DNA from: Adiantum capillus-veneris
Taxonomy: Eukaryota; Streptophyta; Polypodiopsida; Polypodiales; Pteridaceae
NCBI GenBank assembly: GCA_014529385.2
Contig: CM043944.1
Span: forward strand, 52,511,268 to 52,575,267
Length of the DNA stretch: 64,000 nt
Reading direction: 5' to 3'
Position numbers and translations under genes: made by a program. Shown here one piece after another: positions 13,120-23,558 of this stretch. The first letter of the stretch is position 1. Every line of letters starts with the position of its first letter. The notes below the pieces were generated by a model that saw only the letters and a list, made by a program, of their open reading frames with translations, did no database searches and was not told the origin of the DNA.

Positions 13120-13770
13120 GTCTCCAAGTGGGAGATTATTAAGTATGGAGCCTGATTTACCCATTGTAATTTTTTGTGTTAAAAATGCACATTTGTAAGG
13201 CCCCCATTATGAGGAGAAGCCATCGTGAGAAACAAAAATAACTCGCCGAAAAATAAAATCACTCGCCGAAAACCAAAATTTTCACGCGCTTCGTCGGAAT
13301 ATTCCTTTTCACCGGAATACTATGGCCGGAAAGTGGTCAAAAAACGACCGGTCGGTCGGCCGGTGGTGGCCGGTAGTCAATGGCCGGTGGGCCAATGGTC
13401 GAAAGTCAATGGCCGGTGGCCGGTGGCCGAATTCAAAAGCGGACATGTCTTCTCAAGGCGGCCACACATGGATGGATTGGAGGTTCTGATTTGGACTTAT
13501 CTACACAAGGGCGGCTACACATGGCTGCCTCTCATGAGAGAGGATAGCCCTTTTGGCCTATAAAAGGAGGCCATTTCTACACACATTTCATAGTGTGAAG
13601 TTGATGCAACAAGGTGGGTGTGAGGTGGTGAGAGTGAAGCAAGCCGGGAGCAGGAGCTCCAAAAGGGTACAATCCCTTTGTGACCTACTTCTTGTTTTGA
13701 AGTACTAAAGCCATTGAGTGGCTGCTTTCTCGTGGACGTAGCCCACTTTGGGTGAACCACGTATATCGTG

Positions 13771-13861
<91 letters not shown>

Positions 13862-13946
13862 CTATAATCTCTTGTGTGTGTAAATTATCTCTCTCCATTA
13901 AGTAATCTACTCAATTATCTACTTAGCTACGTCATAATTCCTAGCA
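13120..13946 (+). mobile_element. Copia 3' end: polypurine tract plus LTR (about 13137-13946)
   Basis: CCAAGTGGGAGAT (about 13124-13136) is a classical copia polypurine tract. The LTR then starts TATTAAG, a likely decayed TGTTAAG, and ends TCCTAGCA at 13946. The last 250 or so bases match, inverted, the 5' LTR of copia C at 41903-42093. A TATA box (TATAAAA, about 13560) lies in the middle and an 85-bp (CT)n tract near the end. No primer site follows, so this is a 3' LTR whose internal region is lost, not a 5' LTR. It interrupts gypsy B coding sequence on its right side. No target duplication was found. Confidence 0.75.
13774..13858. repeat. (CT)n microsatellite
   Basis: About 42 uninterrupted CT units lie within the LTR of 13137-13946. 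The sister LTR at 41903 has only a short GA run here, so the tract has expanded or contracted since divergence. Confidence 0.95.
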
Positions 13947-14833
13947 TGTAGAACATCCATATAAGGATAATCTTCCCTAACATCAGTGTCCATTTTACAT
14001 GTGTAACAATACTGTAATGGGGCCGAGTAAACTGTGGTGTGAGATCTATGATCAATTATAAACCTGTTTCCTAAAGGATGCGCTCGACCAGTTACAAGAT
14101 CCACTCAAATGAAAGAATCTTGGAACTGCAAGTAGACATGGTTTTTAGACCAGTCATGCACCATTTTTGCTTTCCTCATGAAAGGACGTCCTAAGATCAT
14201 CTCAGATGCCATAGTGTGCTTGGAAAAATCCATAACAATGAAGGTATTTCTTATTTTATGTCCAAAGACCTTGATTTTGAGATCTTCTAGCATGCCAATA
14301 GGTTTAACAATAGACCCTAGGTTGGGTTGTGGATCCATATGTTCCTAGCCCGACCTTCAGTTCTTTATTGAGGAAAGCTCGAAGAGCTAAGAATAGCTCA
14401 AGGTCTCCGTATAGTTTGGACATGATGGTGATTCTAACTTTTGAAGCCATGAAATCCATCAATTTGACAATATTTAACGGTACCTTTTGGGCTTCAGTCC
14501 CTTGACGCGGGGAAGATGGGATCTCCATATCTTTGATAGGGTCAGGTAGTCCCTCTATAAACATTCTTTCCAACAAGAAGTGAGTCCGCCCACTTTCCCA
14601 TGACTTTAAGTCACTTTCTCTTGGATGACACTAGGTATGGCTAGGGGTCTATGGACTTTGTGAGGTTGTTGTTGTGTGGGGAACAATGTGTCTGTAATCT
14701 GGATCTGGCTAGGTGCTGGTTCTAGATCCATTTGGGTATCTTCTACCAATATGCTTGACTGGCTCGATCTCCTCTGTAGGGTTTGGATAAGTTCCTATCT
14801 TCTTCTTGGATCTTGGCCATTGTGGCTCATGAC
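13947..14833 (-). pseudogene. Gypsy B protease and C-terminal gag
   Basis: On the minus strand, 14833-14640 encodes a Gln/Pro-rich gag tail. 14630-14340 holds SWESGRTHFLLERMFIEGLP and leads by frameshift near 14330 into 14338-14105. That frame carries the second half of a retropepsin-like protease: GMLEDLKIKVFG, then MDFSKHTMASEMILGRPFM and the HDWSKNHVYL tail, typical of Athila/Tat-type plant gypsy proteases. A further stretch (14104-13947) runs into the copia LTR and is cut there. Several stops are present. The upstream DSG-type active-site loop is not clearly visible. Confidence 0.78.
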
Positions 14834-14839
14834 GATCTT

Positions 14840-16167
14840 CCTTGTTGGTGATGGGGGCTTTTCACAAGCCAAGCTCCCATACCCCTCTTCTCTCGTCCCC
14901 ACCCCATAAAAACCCCTCTTAGGGAGGGAGTGATAAAAAAGCATTGGAAAAAGTAAGAAAAAAATAAAGTATGATTATGTAAATATATAAGAAAGGTAAA
15001 ATAGGCCACCTCATGCCTGCGGGGTAGCCCATCCCCACCTTGCCTCCTTTTTCTTCACTGTTGCCCCGTCGGGTGTCCCTTTTCCTCTCCTCCACTCAAA
15101 AGGTCAACCCCCTCTCTCTTCCCCTTGTCCTTTCTCCTTTCTCTCTCCCCTCAAGCTACCCCACCTCTCACCAATAATGCATTATAACTCACCAATAATG
15201 CACCCTAACTCACATGCAACTTACCCTATCTTCCAAAATAGTATACCCCACCCCCTCTTTCTCTCTCCTATCATATCCCATGACCCAAATACCCCCCTCT
15301 CTCTCTAAAGGGCGCCATGTCTCTTGTCTTGTAGCTAAATAACCTCCCCCACACTCACACACACTCAGTTTCACTGAAAAAGGTGCCCACAGACCCATCC
15401 CCACCCGGTGGTTACCTGATTTTTCTTGTGTTCACACACATCTGGACACAGATTCACCTCTGAACACACTCCCCTCTCTCCCCTCTTGTAATTACTTTAT
15501 TCTCCATGTCACCTCTCACTTTTTTCATCAACCCATCTCTCTCTCTTAGTCTCTCTCTCATGAGACTGCTGTTCTGGCACATATACACACAGCCAGACAA
15601 GTGGGGCCCACAGTCACATGGCCTATGTAGATAATGATTTCTTCATTTCTAAATTCTAGAATTTCTCCCCCCTCCTCCCCTATATAAACAGAGGTCACCA
15701 TCACACTAAGGACACACAACATCACCAAAGAACACACTATGCACTGTGTGTGCCTAGTGCACACACACACACACACACCCACACCATCACCATCACCGCA
15801 ATCACCATGCTTGTCTTGAGCATGACCTCTACACCCTTGGCTATAGAAGATGAAGGGCAACTAAATGAAGGATGATGGCCATAATCCTCGTGCGAATCTT
15901 CGCCATCAACTCCCACCTATCCGCCATGTGCTCTACCACTCTCTCCCTTCTCATTCCCCTACCCTATGCTCCCCATTTCATCGCCTAATTCTCTAAATAA
16001 AGCTTGAGGTTTTGTGAGTATGTTTTCTTGCAATGTTTTGCCCATGTGAGGTGTGCGGAATCGCCACCTAGTCTTGTGTTTTGGAGTGAGCTTGTGTATG
16101 TGTGAAGGGTGTGCGGATTCGCCATCCTTTTGTGATGCCTAAGTACTAAGCCGCTATACCCCCTCCC

Positions 16168-16206
<39 letters not shown>
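14840..16206 (+). mobile_element. Probable LTR-like block with promoter and polyadenylation signals
   Basis: Gypsy B coding sequence is absent here. Instead there is a C/T-rich plus-strand block with a clear TATA box (CCTATATAAACAGAGG, TATA at 15681), an AATAAA at 15996-16001 and a (CT)n end near 16206. A TATA box about 315 bases before a poly(A) signal is the layout of LTR U3-R. Exact ends and a target duplication could not be fixed, so it could also be another kind of insertion. No coding region was found. Confidence 0.5.
16164..16205. repeat. (CT)n microsatellite
   Basis: About 20 CT units mark the right end of the LTR-like block. Confidence 0.9.
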
Positions 16207-16208
<2 letters not shown>

Positions 16209-19058
16209 TGATCTCATTCCCTTTCCTTTTCATCATTACTCCCAAGCATCCATCTCTCTTGGATGAAAACTTTGTTATGGTGGTGTGTTGTTTGCGTCCT
16301 AGCCGCTGAAGCTAGGTGGTGCCCCCTGTTTGCTTTACAATGACAGGCTCGAGGCGCGCCATTCGGTCCCCGGTGTTTTAGAGGCCGTCGGGGTTCGGGG
16401 TTCGCTTTGCTCCCGTCATTGGTTTCTTTCTTAGTGGTTGTTTTGGTCTCCATGGTTTCACCTAAATCAGAATCCTCTTCAGCGTCGTTCATATATACGG
16501 GGTCGTCACCAGTCTCTATGTTGGTCTTTGAAACTCGGGTCTGACTTCACTGCTTTTTGCGATCTCTTCCTTCGTGTTTTCTTCTTCTTCTGAGATTGGG
16601 CAATTCATGCCGTGTCCCTTTACTCTAACAATAGGGCATTCACTGGTACTATGCGGACCATAGCATATTGAGCACCATTGTTGCTCCCTTCTTGGATACA
16701 TATGATTGTTTTGTGGAGCACGATTGTCTCTAAGACTCTCTTGAATGGCCTTGGTGAGATCTGCTAAAGTCATCTCAGATATCTTTGGCTCCTTAGCAAT
16801 AGGCTTTAGGGTCATTGGATGATGCCTCGATGCTTGCGAGCTAGTAGATTTAGGCTCAACAGACACTCTTTCTTCTTGAATCATTCAATTATCCTCCAAT
16901 TGGATCGCATTGGTGGTGGCTGCTTCCCAAGTGGTGATACCTCTAATGACTAGGCCATTGTAGATATCCTCATGTCGTAATCCCCTAATGAATCTATCAA
17001 GAAATTGATTATTATTGAAGCGCTCATTTGGATTACAACGAGAATTCAAATGTTTCAAGCGACTAATAAAGTCTCTCACCGACTCTCCTTCCTCTCGTTG
17101 GGCTTTCTAGAGCTGAGAGGCTACACCCCAAAGCACTCCCTCTCGTATGTATTCTTTCAAGAACAGTCTCCTAAGAGTAGGGTAAATCATTTTTTCTTCC
17201 ACCCTTAGGGTTCTATACCAATCCCTAGCCTTCCCACTTAAGGTTAGGTCTAAAGCATTACTCTTATGCAGGTCATTGTGTTCTCCTAGAGAATCACATA
17301 TTTATTCAAACACTTCGATATGCTTTCTCACATCCCCGTCTCCACTAACTTTTTGTGTGAGCTTGGCTATTTGTACTGCCTTACTTCTAGGCTCTCTATC
17401 AGGCATGTTACGCATATTCTCAGCAATAGATCGATCGATAGCAAATGGTGCCAAATCTCCTAAATAAGCTGATATAGTGGCTGTAGGTGCAGGCGCTCCT
17501 GGAACTACATGTGGGATGGGAGTTGGCCTTGGCTTTGGCATACGTGCAGCCCTCGGATCCCATACCTCGTATGGTGGTGTACCATGTGGTGGTCCAAAGT
17601 TCATAGGTGTGGCCCTAGGCATAGCGGTGCCGGATATGACATGTTATTGCTAAATGGTATGGCCCCACTTGAATAAGAGCTCGGATAATGCCATTGTGGA
17701 CTGTGAGCCCTTGGCATAATTGGGGGTGTGGGAGCTACGTGGGCATGAGGTGCGACAAGTACATAGGCTTGATGCACACCTGTAGGTATTGTTGGGGGCA
17801 TTGTGCTATTAGGTAGCGGTGCAGTGCTAACAAACAAGGTCCAAGGTGTACTTTTTGTACTCATCACCGGAGTAGGTATCATAGTCGTAGTGTCTTCGAG
17901 AGACAGATGAGCTAGATTTGAAAAAGTAAAACTACTACTTGTGGGTTTAGATTGTACCAAAACTCCAAGCGACACAATATATAAAGGGTCCATTGGACTC
18001 ACTGAAGGAGTTTCCATCTGTGATAGTGTCGGTTGTCTAGCCTTGCTGGTATCCAAGAATATCATAAGGCCCGTTGAAGGAATGTTAATCCCTCGGTTTT
18101 GCCTCTCCGATTGGATGATGCTATGGATGACATTGTAGACCATCTGTTGCCGCTCCTCTAAACTCGTGGCGCTAAAATTAGATTGTACAACTTCTAACCA
18201 ACCTATATGGTATGTGTAACCCATGTACAAGTCAGTCAAAGTTTAAGTTTGTAGTTCATATTCTCAATTTTCGTTGACAAATAACCCTTCTAGGCCCGTC
18301 GTACTAGAGGTTTCCCTTGAGGTGGAAGCATTGTTGTTCCCCACAATTTGACCCACTTTTCCTACTAACTCAGGAGCACCCGAGTGGTCAATTGCTATGC
18401 CTGTTGTCCCAAGGGTCTTTCCCTTCATGGCTTGGTATTGTTCTAGGAAACTCTCCATTTCCCTCTCCCTAGCCGCTTGCATATAGCGCTCAACTTCTTG
18501 CACCTCCGCAAGACTCCTACCATCGGGTAGTAGAACTTCGGGGAGTGATTGCTTTGCAGGGTTTTCCATGAAAGCAGGGGGCAGGATATCGACGTGGAAA
18601 CTCTTGGGGAGTATAGGCTCTCCCTGAGATACCAAAGGCAAATCTACCTCTCCCTCACCTTCGTTAACTTCACTAGCCGCAGGTCCAGCACGAGTAGCTC
18701 TACTAAAGGTTTCTATAAAGCGATTAAACACACTAGATCCAGGATGTGGGGCCCCAACAGGTACGTTTTCGTTTACTTACTCAGGGTTTGGTATAGGATG
18801 CCCTTCCATAATATCGTAGTCAGATGAAGAGTCACTAGCTGCTATGTTTGGGTCTTGGGTTGTACTACCTTGGGTCCTCGTCGAGGGCCTAGAACCTAAG
18901 GTAGGTGGGTATTGAGAACCCATGTAAGTCAAAGTGCTCGCTAGTTGCTCAGCCTCTAGCACATGACCAGAGCACAGATGCATGTGCCTTTGGCACCCTA
19001 CAAGCGTCGGCGAATACCCTCGAAGGTTAACCGCTTGATTTTTTTGGGCGTTTTGCAC
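16207..19058 (-). pseudogene. Gypsy B gag
   Basis: Read right to left, the N-terminal part (19058-18264) is Ser/Thr/Glu-rich and includes an amphipathic stretch (ERYMQAAREREMESFLEQYQ). A Pro/Thr/Ser-rich middle follows (18239-17601). The gag core runs from about 17360 to 16885: GDVRKHIEVFE, then ALDLTLSGKARDWYRTL, then ESVRDFISRLKHLNSRCNP and FIRGLRHEDIYNGL, which is the order of plant Ty3 Gag. A short Cys/His motif (CSICYGPHSTSECP, near 16670-16630) serves as the nucleic-acid-binding zinc element. There are stops near 18260, 17300, 17110 and 16885 and frame changes, so the gene is dead. Athila/Tat-like elements have this type of CX2C..H..C motif. Confidence 0.8.
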
Positions 19059-19594
19059 CCCATTTTCACTCGTTTTTTGATGTTTTTTTATGTCTTTTTA
19101 CGATCGGTTTTTGGATTAGAGCGTGTGATAGCTCCAAACGAGCGTATTGCTCAAGGGGTCGTGGTGCGCTTTACAACACAACTTTCAGTCTTGGGCTTGG
19201 GCTTGGGGAATATTCCCAATCCCGGTCCTTCCTCTTTTTTTTTGATAAGGTCACCGCGGTTGCGCTGCGTGTGCGTGCACACACACACCTAACCTACCTA
19301 CTTACAACTAACAGATCTACTGTTTAACACAATACATCAACTAATTAACTAACAGACCTACTTACTGCACCTTATAGATCTAACATTATAGATCTAATAC
19401 CTTAAATCTAACACCTTATCAACAGAAAATAGTACATTGCAACACCTTATTAACAGAAAACAATACACTGCACCAAAAACAAAGTTCACAAATCCTTCTC
19501 AACAGCCACACACCTTCTTTATCTACTTTTCCTACATCTCAAATTGCACCACAAAGCAATATAGAGTGCTATTCGAGCTTAGTGTAGGGTATCC
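19059..19594 (-). other. Gypsy B leader
   Basis: This stretch between the gag start and the Asp primer site holds no supported gene. It contains AT-rich sequence with short direct repeats around CTAACA and TTATAGATC. Confidence 0.5.
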
Positions 19595-19612
19595 CCCCGG
19601 GCAACGGCGCCA
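19595..19612 (-). promoter_or_regulatory. Primer-binding site, Asp tRNA (gypsy B)
   Basis: The minus strand reads TGGCGCCGTTGCCCGGGG, complementary to the 3' end of plant tRNA-Asp with one base difference. This primer is typical of Athila-type gypsy elements. Four bases separate it from the LTR end. Confidence 0.88.
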
Positions 19613-19616
19613 AAAA

Positions 19617-19703
19617 TGTGTGCGTATGTTGCACGTGTCAAAGCAAGGGACTTGTTGTACACTATGTGCGAGCCACAAATGGCTGCAAGCACACAACAAC
19701 TCA
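19617..19703 (-). repeat. End fragment of gypsy B 5' LTR
   Basis: These about 87 bases follow the primer site and match, inverted, 42106-42190 (shared core: CAAGTCCCTTGCTTTGACACGTG read on the opposite strand, in two parts). Copia E sequence begins abruptly at about 19704, so the rest of the LTR is missing. Confidence 0.72.
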
Positions 19704-20080
19704 TTTTTGTTGGGATGTACATCAATCAAACACTGTTACTGCTTTCTTGAATGGTGACATATTTGAGGAAGTTTATGTAACACAGCCTCGTGATTTTGTC
19801 AAGAAAGGACAAGAGAATAAGGTATGCAAATGTAACAAAGCTTTGTATGGGTTGAAGCAATCTCCTCGTGCTTGTTATGAGAAGGCTTACACTCATTTGG
19901 TCAAACGAGGCTTTCATAACAATCCAATAGAAAGCACATTGTATGTAAAACGTGAGGGTGATGTACTTCTCATTGTGGTTCTTTATGTAAAAGCAGGAGA
20001 GATCAGCTTGGCTTATGTGCCAACACAAGACAATTTTGCAGATCTCTTCACAAAGGCATTGTCTCGTGAGAAGTATTAAG
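19704..20080 (+). pseudogene. Copia E: RT fragment fused to RNase H tail by internal deletion
   Basis: One open frame carries RT motifs (FLNGDIFEEVYVTQP, ALYGLKQSPRA, TLYVKREGD, VVLYV) and then, at the residue where the catalytic DD should follow, jumps to the RNase H tail (GEISLAYVPTQDNFADLFTKALSREKY). Compared with the related copy at 28079-32397, about 0.6-0.7 kb is deleted between 19990 and 19997. The open frame of 153 residues is therefore a deletion product. It starts in mid-RT with no 5' part. Confidence 0.85.
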
Positions 20081-20196
20081 CTTTTTGCAAAGCTTTGTGC
20101 TTACTCCCCTTTGTGGACTGATCATGTCCTCAGGGCATGGCACTTCCCTTTACTCATGTGCCAGCTCTCGTTCACCGCATCACTCTTGGAGGGACT

Positions 20197-20424
20197 TGTT
20201 ACCATATACATGTGGTAGTGATGTGTGCGAACACACTTAGGACCACCGGGGCACTTTTTCCCTCTTTAGGATGTTTTTCCCCATGCATTGAATATACGTC
20301 CATCATTATAGGGGTATCCATCTTTCCATTGCACACTAAGTAATACACTCTCTGTTGTGTGCCTTGAGCTTCCTTTGTCTTCTCCAAGCTATGTGTGTTT
20401 TCTTGCAACCCTAATTCCAATACA
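20197..20424 (+). repeat. 3' LTR of copia E
   Basis: The repeat starts TGTTACCATATA after a purine-rich GGAGGGACT and matches 32170-32397 throughout at visibly high similarity. Both are about 228 bp and contain the GATGTGTG.GAAC and TTCCATTG.GCACTAAG.AATACACTCT blocks. Confidence 0.8.
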
Positions 20425-22361
20425 CGAATCGTATCCTTGTGATCTCGTAGGTAATTTTTCGTTTTGAAGATTGTTAATATACCATTTCATATAATTTCTC
20501 TCTATCCTCATCAACGGATAAATCTTTCAATTCTCTCGAGATAGTTTCCTACAACATTAAAAACTCTTCTTCTTCTTCTATACCAAACACTGGCATGCCC
20601 ACCATGCAACCCACATTGCTTTTTTTTCTTTGGAGATAGGCAGTTGACCCTTCTAGGGGTCAAATCCACAACTAGTTCTACATCTTTTAGATGTTGGGTT
20701 TTTGCAACGGGCTAACTCACGTAAGCTCTCATACTCATCATGTATAGCGGCTCTCAAAATTCAACATCCTGCTTCTTTCCTTTTTCAACAATCAATGAGC
20801 ATTACAGTCACATGATATTTTTGCCTTGTAGCCCAATCGGCCAGAGTCCTTCATGTATCTCCTTATCTAGGAGCCTTCAACTACTTTGCAATATACATAT
20901 CAACCATAGCACCGCCAAGCATGTTGCTAAACATTGTGTGGACACAAAACTTGTGTGTGGAGCATCACATGCATATTGATAGTGGCACTGTCCAAAACAT
21001 ACAATGAGAGATAGATAGAGAGCAAGATTCCTTAAGTTCCTATCTTATTTTATGTAGATTAAAATTAAAAATAAAAACAGTAGTGGCTACATACTAGTAC
21101 TAATTTGCTATTTGTGGCTTACGACTTTTGAATCACCAACTGATATTATTGGCGATAATCCCTTTGTGATTTTTTTGGACTATTTTTTAGGGTCCCTACT
21201 AAGTGCCAGCCTCGTAGGTTTATAACCCAATGAAAAACACATTTTAGAGTAGAAGGTTCGTCTATTCAGTTATTGTGGCCTCTTTAGATTGTTAAGGGGT
21301 GGACGCGTCCATTTAGACCTATTAGACTGATCATGGTGACTTACATAGTTGATCATTGAGATTAACCTGAACATCCCCAAAAAGGTGCTTTTGTTTTAGT
21401 CTATATTTAAAGCACAGAAACAATACCACATATAAACGATATTTGGATTTGGATTTGAAATGGGTATATGTTGGCAGATATTTGGATTTGAAATTAGTAT
21501 ATGATGATTTTCTATCGCGACAATGTTTATGGAATATCACTTGAGATTTATAAAAACTGAATGATAAGTATAACCAATGATATCCTGATTCATCAGGGTA
21601 TGACAAAAACTGAATGATAAGTATAACCAATGATATCCTGATTCATCAGGGTATGACAAAAACTGCTTATTCTGGTGGTATGGGGCACTAGAATAGGTAG
21701 TATATGGATGACGACAGACATAAACAACATTGTTTAGTTTATTTTTTTTTTATAGTATGAGATGTTCCTAACACAGAATAGTAATTACTGTTTTTGACCA
21801 ATATAGTTTGCAGATTCTTATCTTTGCAATTGAGGACAATTGCTTTCTAATGGAGAGGTATGTGATGGAATTGACATTTTGGTATTTACTGTAGCTGACA
21901 AATGGAAAAGGCTTAACCGAGCAAAGGCCTATGTGAACATATATACATTCTATGTACATTTTATTATTCAAGTGCTCTTTATGAGCTTTGGCCATTTATG
22001 ACCGTTGACCAGTTTGTACTCACTTTGACCATTCAAGAAATCTATAAAATAAATACGTGCAAGAGGGAAATGGTCACTCTTGCACGTGGGGAGATTGCAC
22101 CCAGTGTCTGTGTCTTTCTTCTCTCCTCTCCTCCCTCCTCTCGTCATGCCGGTGTAACACTCCGCTCTAGGAGGTGCGCGTGCACATTTTCACTTAGTCT
22201 TTCTCGCTCTTTGTCTCTCTGTGTTCGCATATGATGCTGATTATGTGCTATGAGATTTGCCCGGTAAGCAGATTTGTGTATTTCATGGATTGAAATATGT
22301 TGTTTTTTGGTATTCTATAGGGACACTGTGCCTCCGTTTGTAGCAGATATAGTCCCTATGG
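20425..22361. other. No recognisable gene; AT-rich with a 53-bp tandem duplication
   Basis: No ORF here resembles a known protein. A perfect tandem duplication of 53 bp lies at 21552-21657. The rest is anonymous, probably old repeat sequence. Confidence 0.6.
21552..21657. repeat. Perfect 53-bp tandem duplication
   Basis: The unit starting AAAAACTGAATGATAAG and ending GGGTATGAC occurs twice with no difference (21552-21604 and 21605-21657), so the duplication is recent or maintained. Confidence 0.95.
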
Positions 22362-22742
22362 ATGATATGGGAGTGCCAACCACCTTGGCCGTTAGGATTG
22401 ACTTATCCACATGTGACTAGTTCTGGTGGTGATGTAGTGAAGGTTGAGATACCTACTGTAGATAGATTAGCAAAGGTCATTGCACATGGCATTGGTGCGA
22501 ATGGCATGGATATGCTGACAAAGATTACACATTTTTCATCAGCCTTCAGGACTCTCATGTATGACCACTTAGTGTCGAGACCCGAAATAACAGTTACAAT
22601 GGGAGCGTTAGCAGTTGGGGTTCTCAATTGTGTGATGATTGACACTATCATGATGCATCATGGAGTGGTGCAGGTCAATGTAGGATACCTGCAAAGTATG
22701 GATGTTGATTCTAGCAGGGATATATGCTTTGCACACAGTTAG
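22362..22742 (+). CDS. Unidentified 126-aa ORF
   Basis: I do not recognise this ORF. Its central part (DVVKVEIPTVDRLAKVIAHG to SMDVDSSRD) has a mixed, protein-like composition, with a hydrophobic segment around TMGALAVGVLNCVMIDTIM. It contains no repeat, zinc motif or polymerase motif. The start is only the first ATG; the open frame could be part of a longer decayed polyprotein or a chance ORF. A splice-acceptor-like CTATAG precedes at 22320. Nearby DNA is repeat-rich and gives no functional context. Confidence 0.2.
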   Translation: MIWECQPPWPLGLTYPHVTSSGGDVVKVEIPTVDRLAKVIAHGIGANGMDMLTKITHFSSAFRTLMYDHLVSRPEITVTMGALAVGVLNCVMIDTIMMHHGVVQVNVGYLQSMDVDSSRDICFAHS

Positions 22743-23036
22743 AGCCTATACAACGGCATGCATTGGCTTCAAGAGAGCCAGTGTTCATAGGTTGAGATGA
22801 GTTTCCTCCCTTACCTATTGTACATAGTACTAGGTCCTATAGTAGTACCACTTATTGACACATTCTTCTTTAAGTGTGAGATAGTTGGAGCAAAGGCGGT
22901 GTGCCTCTTACACTGGTCAAACACGTGAGAGACATCCGATCGCCCATTACTTGTATACACCTTATTCTTTACTAGTTAGTAGAGTAAGGGGCTCTCTCAT
23001 ACACATACTGTTGAGCTACTCCACCCACATCATGTT

Positions 23037-23059
23037 CTCTCTCTCTCTCTCACTCTCTC

Positions 23060-23120
<61 letters not shown>
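23037..23120. repeat. (CT)n microsatellite
   Basis: About 40 CT units with two CACT interruptions sit just left of the first family F LTR. Confidence 0.93.
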
Positions 23121-23124
<4 letters not shown>

Positions 23125-23129
23125 ACACG

Positions 23130-23332
23130 CATCACATTTGCACACTCATAGATGTGTGTATGCACAATGCGGATGCGATGTGGTGTGTGCATGCAAGAAG
23201 GAGAGAGGGAGAGATTAAACTTCGTGTGGGTGGAGTAGGGCTCAGAATGAGCTACTCCTTAGTGTTGTACATATGTACACATAATAAGGTGAGCAATGGG
23301 CGGGTGTCCATAGCCTAGGTTGTCGGGCCAGT
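23130..23332 (-). repeat. Truncated family F LTR
   Basis: This stretch resembles 44841-45047 from GTGTGTGCATGCAAGAAGG through GTGGGTGGAGTAGGGCTCA and the AATAAGGTGAGCA block to CATAGCCTAGG, then stops at GTCGGGCCAGT where a second copy starts. The second element may have inserted into this LTR. Confidence 0.7.
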
Positions 23333-23558
23333 TGAAGAGTACGTGTGCGCAGTTGTGTGTGTACGTGATGCAGATGTGGTGCAATGTCTGTGTGCTATAA
23401 GGAGAGAGAGGAAGAAAGTAGACATTGTGTGGATGGAGTAGAGCTCAAAATGAGTTTCCATTTATTCTTTTTATATATACAAATGAATAAAGGTGGTCAG
23501 CGGGTGGGTGCCCATAGCCTGGGCGATGGGGCAAGGCACAGATGCCTTTACCCCAACA
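23333..23558 (-). repeat. 3' LTR of element F
   Basis: The repeat runs from TGAAGAG to CCCCAACA on the plus strand, i.e. TGTTGGGG..CTCTTCA on the sense minus strand. On the sense strand it is preceded by TTTTAGGGGAAGAT (23559-23573), a polypurine tract, so it is the 3' LTR of a minus-strand element whose interior lies to the right. It matches the LTR at 44841-45047. Confidence 0.75.

Larger units (their letters stand above)
3990..19703 (-). mobile_element. Gypsy element B (Athila-like), nested host of several insertions
   Basis: Minus-strand segments appear in the correct order for one Ty3/gypsy element read from right to left: LTR end (19703-19617), Asp-tRNA primer site, gag (19058-16207 and 14833-14580), protease (14576-13947), linker (13080-12751), RT, RNase H and integrase zinc region (6258-4000). 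They are separated by younger insertions at 14840-16206, about 13081-13946 and 6259-12745. The 3' part of integrase and the 3' LTR are missing where gypsy A's LTR begins. That all segments belong to one insertion is inference; the clean target duplication of copia A directly proves only the junction at 6258/12751. Confidence 0.72.
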
